Below are positions 5,805 through 6,512 of a stretch of 6,512 nucleotides of DNA, one piece after another. Made by a program: the position numbers and the translations under genes. Positions within the stretch are counted from its first letter, which is position 1. The number at the start of each line of letters is the position of its first letter. The DNA lies in NCBI GenBank assembly GCA_947164805.1, contig CAMUXX010000056.1, positions 1-6,512 of the forward strand, in the 5' to 3' direction. This DNA is from an uncultured Elusimicrobia bacterium (GTDB lineage Bacteria; Elusimicrobiota; Elusimicrobia; Elusimicrobiales; Elusimicrobiaceae). The notes beneath the pieces were generated by a model. That model had not been told where the DNA came from, did not search any database, and worked only from the letters and a program-made list of their open reading frames with translations.

Positions 5805-6323
5805 ATGAAACAAAATGCTTTAAAATTTTTTGCAAGCGGCGCTTTTATAAGTTATCTGCCAACTGCTATTTTAAAAAATAAAAAAAATACAGGGGCAGGA
5901 TTGCTTGGTTCTATTGAAGCGTTTTTGATGTATTTATTACTCGGTCCAATATCTTGTTGGGCTTACTTATTTTTACTTATAGGTATAATTCTGTTTGCAA
6001 TATATATTTCCCAAAAAGTACAATTTGAAGGTGCGGAAGATAACCCCAAAATAGTTATTGATGAAATTGCCGGTTTTTTTGTCGCCGCCGCATTTCTACC
6101 ATATTCTTTGAAAACAGCAATTTTAGCTTTAGTTCTGTTCCGTATTTTTGATACGACAAAACTAGCTTTCATTAAAAAAGCGGAAAATATTGCCGCAAAA
6201 TTACCTAAGGAAACACGTAAAAAATACTGTTTAAAAGGAACTGAAATAGTTTTAGATGACGTTTTAGCAGGTATATGTGCAAATTTAATTTTATGGATTT
6301 TAATTTTTTGTAAAATTTTATAA
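5805..6323 (+). CDS. pgpA: Phosphatidylglycerophosphatase A
   Basis: PgpA is an inner-membrane phosphatase that removes the phosphate from phosphatidylglycerophosphate to give phosphatidylglycerol, the step right after PgsA. The 172 residues, matching E. coli PgpA in length, show the family core: DNPKIVIDEIAG at 79-90 with the metal-binding/catalytic Asp86-Glu87, FRIFDTTK at 112-119, and GTEIVLDDVLAGICAN at 145-160. Hydrophobic helices lie near 38-70, 88-112 and 155-172. Two regions look divergent. The N-terminal GTFGSL-type segment is replaced by NTGAGLLGSIEAF (28-40), and the usual KP after FD-x-x is KL. Start ATG 5805 gives the normal family N-terminus and a 2-base gap after pgsA. A longer in-frame TTG start at 5760 would overlap pgsA and add residues not expected in PgpA. 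There is no close Shine-Dalgarno (GGAG at 5783-5786 is 18 bases away), so coupling to pgsA is likely. Confidence 0.88.
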   Translation: MKQNALKFFASGAFISYLPTAILKNKKNTGAGLLGSIEAFLMYLLLGPISCWAYLFLLIGIILFAIYISQKVQFEGAEDNPKIVIDEIAGFFVAAAFLPYSLKTAILALVLFRIFDTTKLAFIKKAENIAAKLPKETRKKYCLKGTEIVLDDVLAGICANLILWILIFCKIL

Positions 6324-6335
6324 GGAGGATGTCTT

Positions 6336-6512
6336 ATGGACTTTTCACAAATAGGCAGTGTGCAAGAACTTTTTAAAGCAGGAGGTGTAGTTTTAATACT
6401 TCTGTTATGTTTGTCAATTTATTCTCTATCACTTATGATTGAGAGATTTTTTAAATACAGAAAAACTATAAATAAGTCAAGAAAACTTATGGCTTTTATA
6501 AGGAAAATTATC
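6336..6512 (+). CDS. MotA/TolQ/ExbB proton-channel family protein (N-terminal part, runs off right edge)
   Basis: The first 59 codons of an inner-membrane channel subunit are present. Such proteins pair with an ExbD/TolR partner to convert proton motive force into work on the outer membrane, either Tol-Pal cell-envelope constriction or TonB-dependent uptake. The visible part has the family N-terminus: ELFKAGGVVLILLLCLSIYS at 11-30 is the periplasmic start plus first membrane helix (family pattern 'GG-x-v-m-x-p-L'), followed by LMIERFFKYRK at 33-43, the IER motif that enters the cytoplasmic region. A strong AGGAGG at 6323-6328 overlaps the pgpA stop, 7 bases before ATG 6336. Whether it is TolQ or ExbB cannot be told from this piece; exbD/tolR would be expected next, outside the window. 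Confidence 0.87.
   Translation, partial: MDFSQIGSVQELFKAGGVVLILLLCLSIYSLSLMIERFFKYRKTINKSRKLMAFIRKII

Overview
The window reads as chromosomal DNA of an AT-rich, Gram-negative (double-membrane) bacterium. The outer membrane is inferred from a LolA-type periplasmic lipoprotein carrier and the start of an ExbB/TolQ-type proton-channel gene. The gene set and protein style would suit a lineage such as Elusimicrobiota, but that placement is a low-confidence impression; nothing here proves a taxon. I see no mobile element, CRISPR array, tRNA or phage gene.

Left part, minus strand (1-936): a promoter at 909-936 drives a complete tmRNA gene (ssrA, 559-901). It has an alanine-type acceptor stem with a G3-U wobble, recognisable pseudoknots and an 11-codon tag frame reading GNTNNTVWAAA. 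Twenty bases past its 3' end, with no terminator between, starts a phosphoglucomutase/phosphomannomutase-family gene (538 down to 1) that runs off the left edge.

Middle (937-1594): a divergent promoter (975-1003) serves a single small membrane-protein gene of the DUF805 family (1038-1448). It is closed by a clear intrinsic terminator (1463-1492). An extended -10 element (1567-1575) then precedes the next operon.

Right part, plus strand (1595-6512): a tightly packed run of seven genes. These are accB (biotin carboxyl carrier protein), a 69-residue winged-helix protein, ftsK/spoIIIE (DNA translocase), lolA, pgsA (phosphatidylglycerophosphate synthase), pgpA (phosphatidylglycerophosphatase A) and the first 59 codons of an exbB/tolQ homologue. 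Gaps are 17 bases or fewer, two junctions overlap (1 base and 4 bases), and several Shine-Dalgarno sites sit on the preceding stop codon, so this is probably one transcript with translational coupling. Its theme is envelope growth and division: malonyl-CoA supply, chromosome clearance at the septum, lipoprotein transport, the two consecutive steps to phosphatidylglycerol, and an energised inner-membrane motor.

No wholly new system is evident. The points most worth checking are the atypical tmRNA tag, the tmRNA/phosphomutase arrangement and the altered DNA-reading helix in the FtsK gamma domain.
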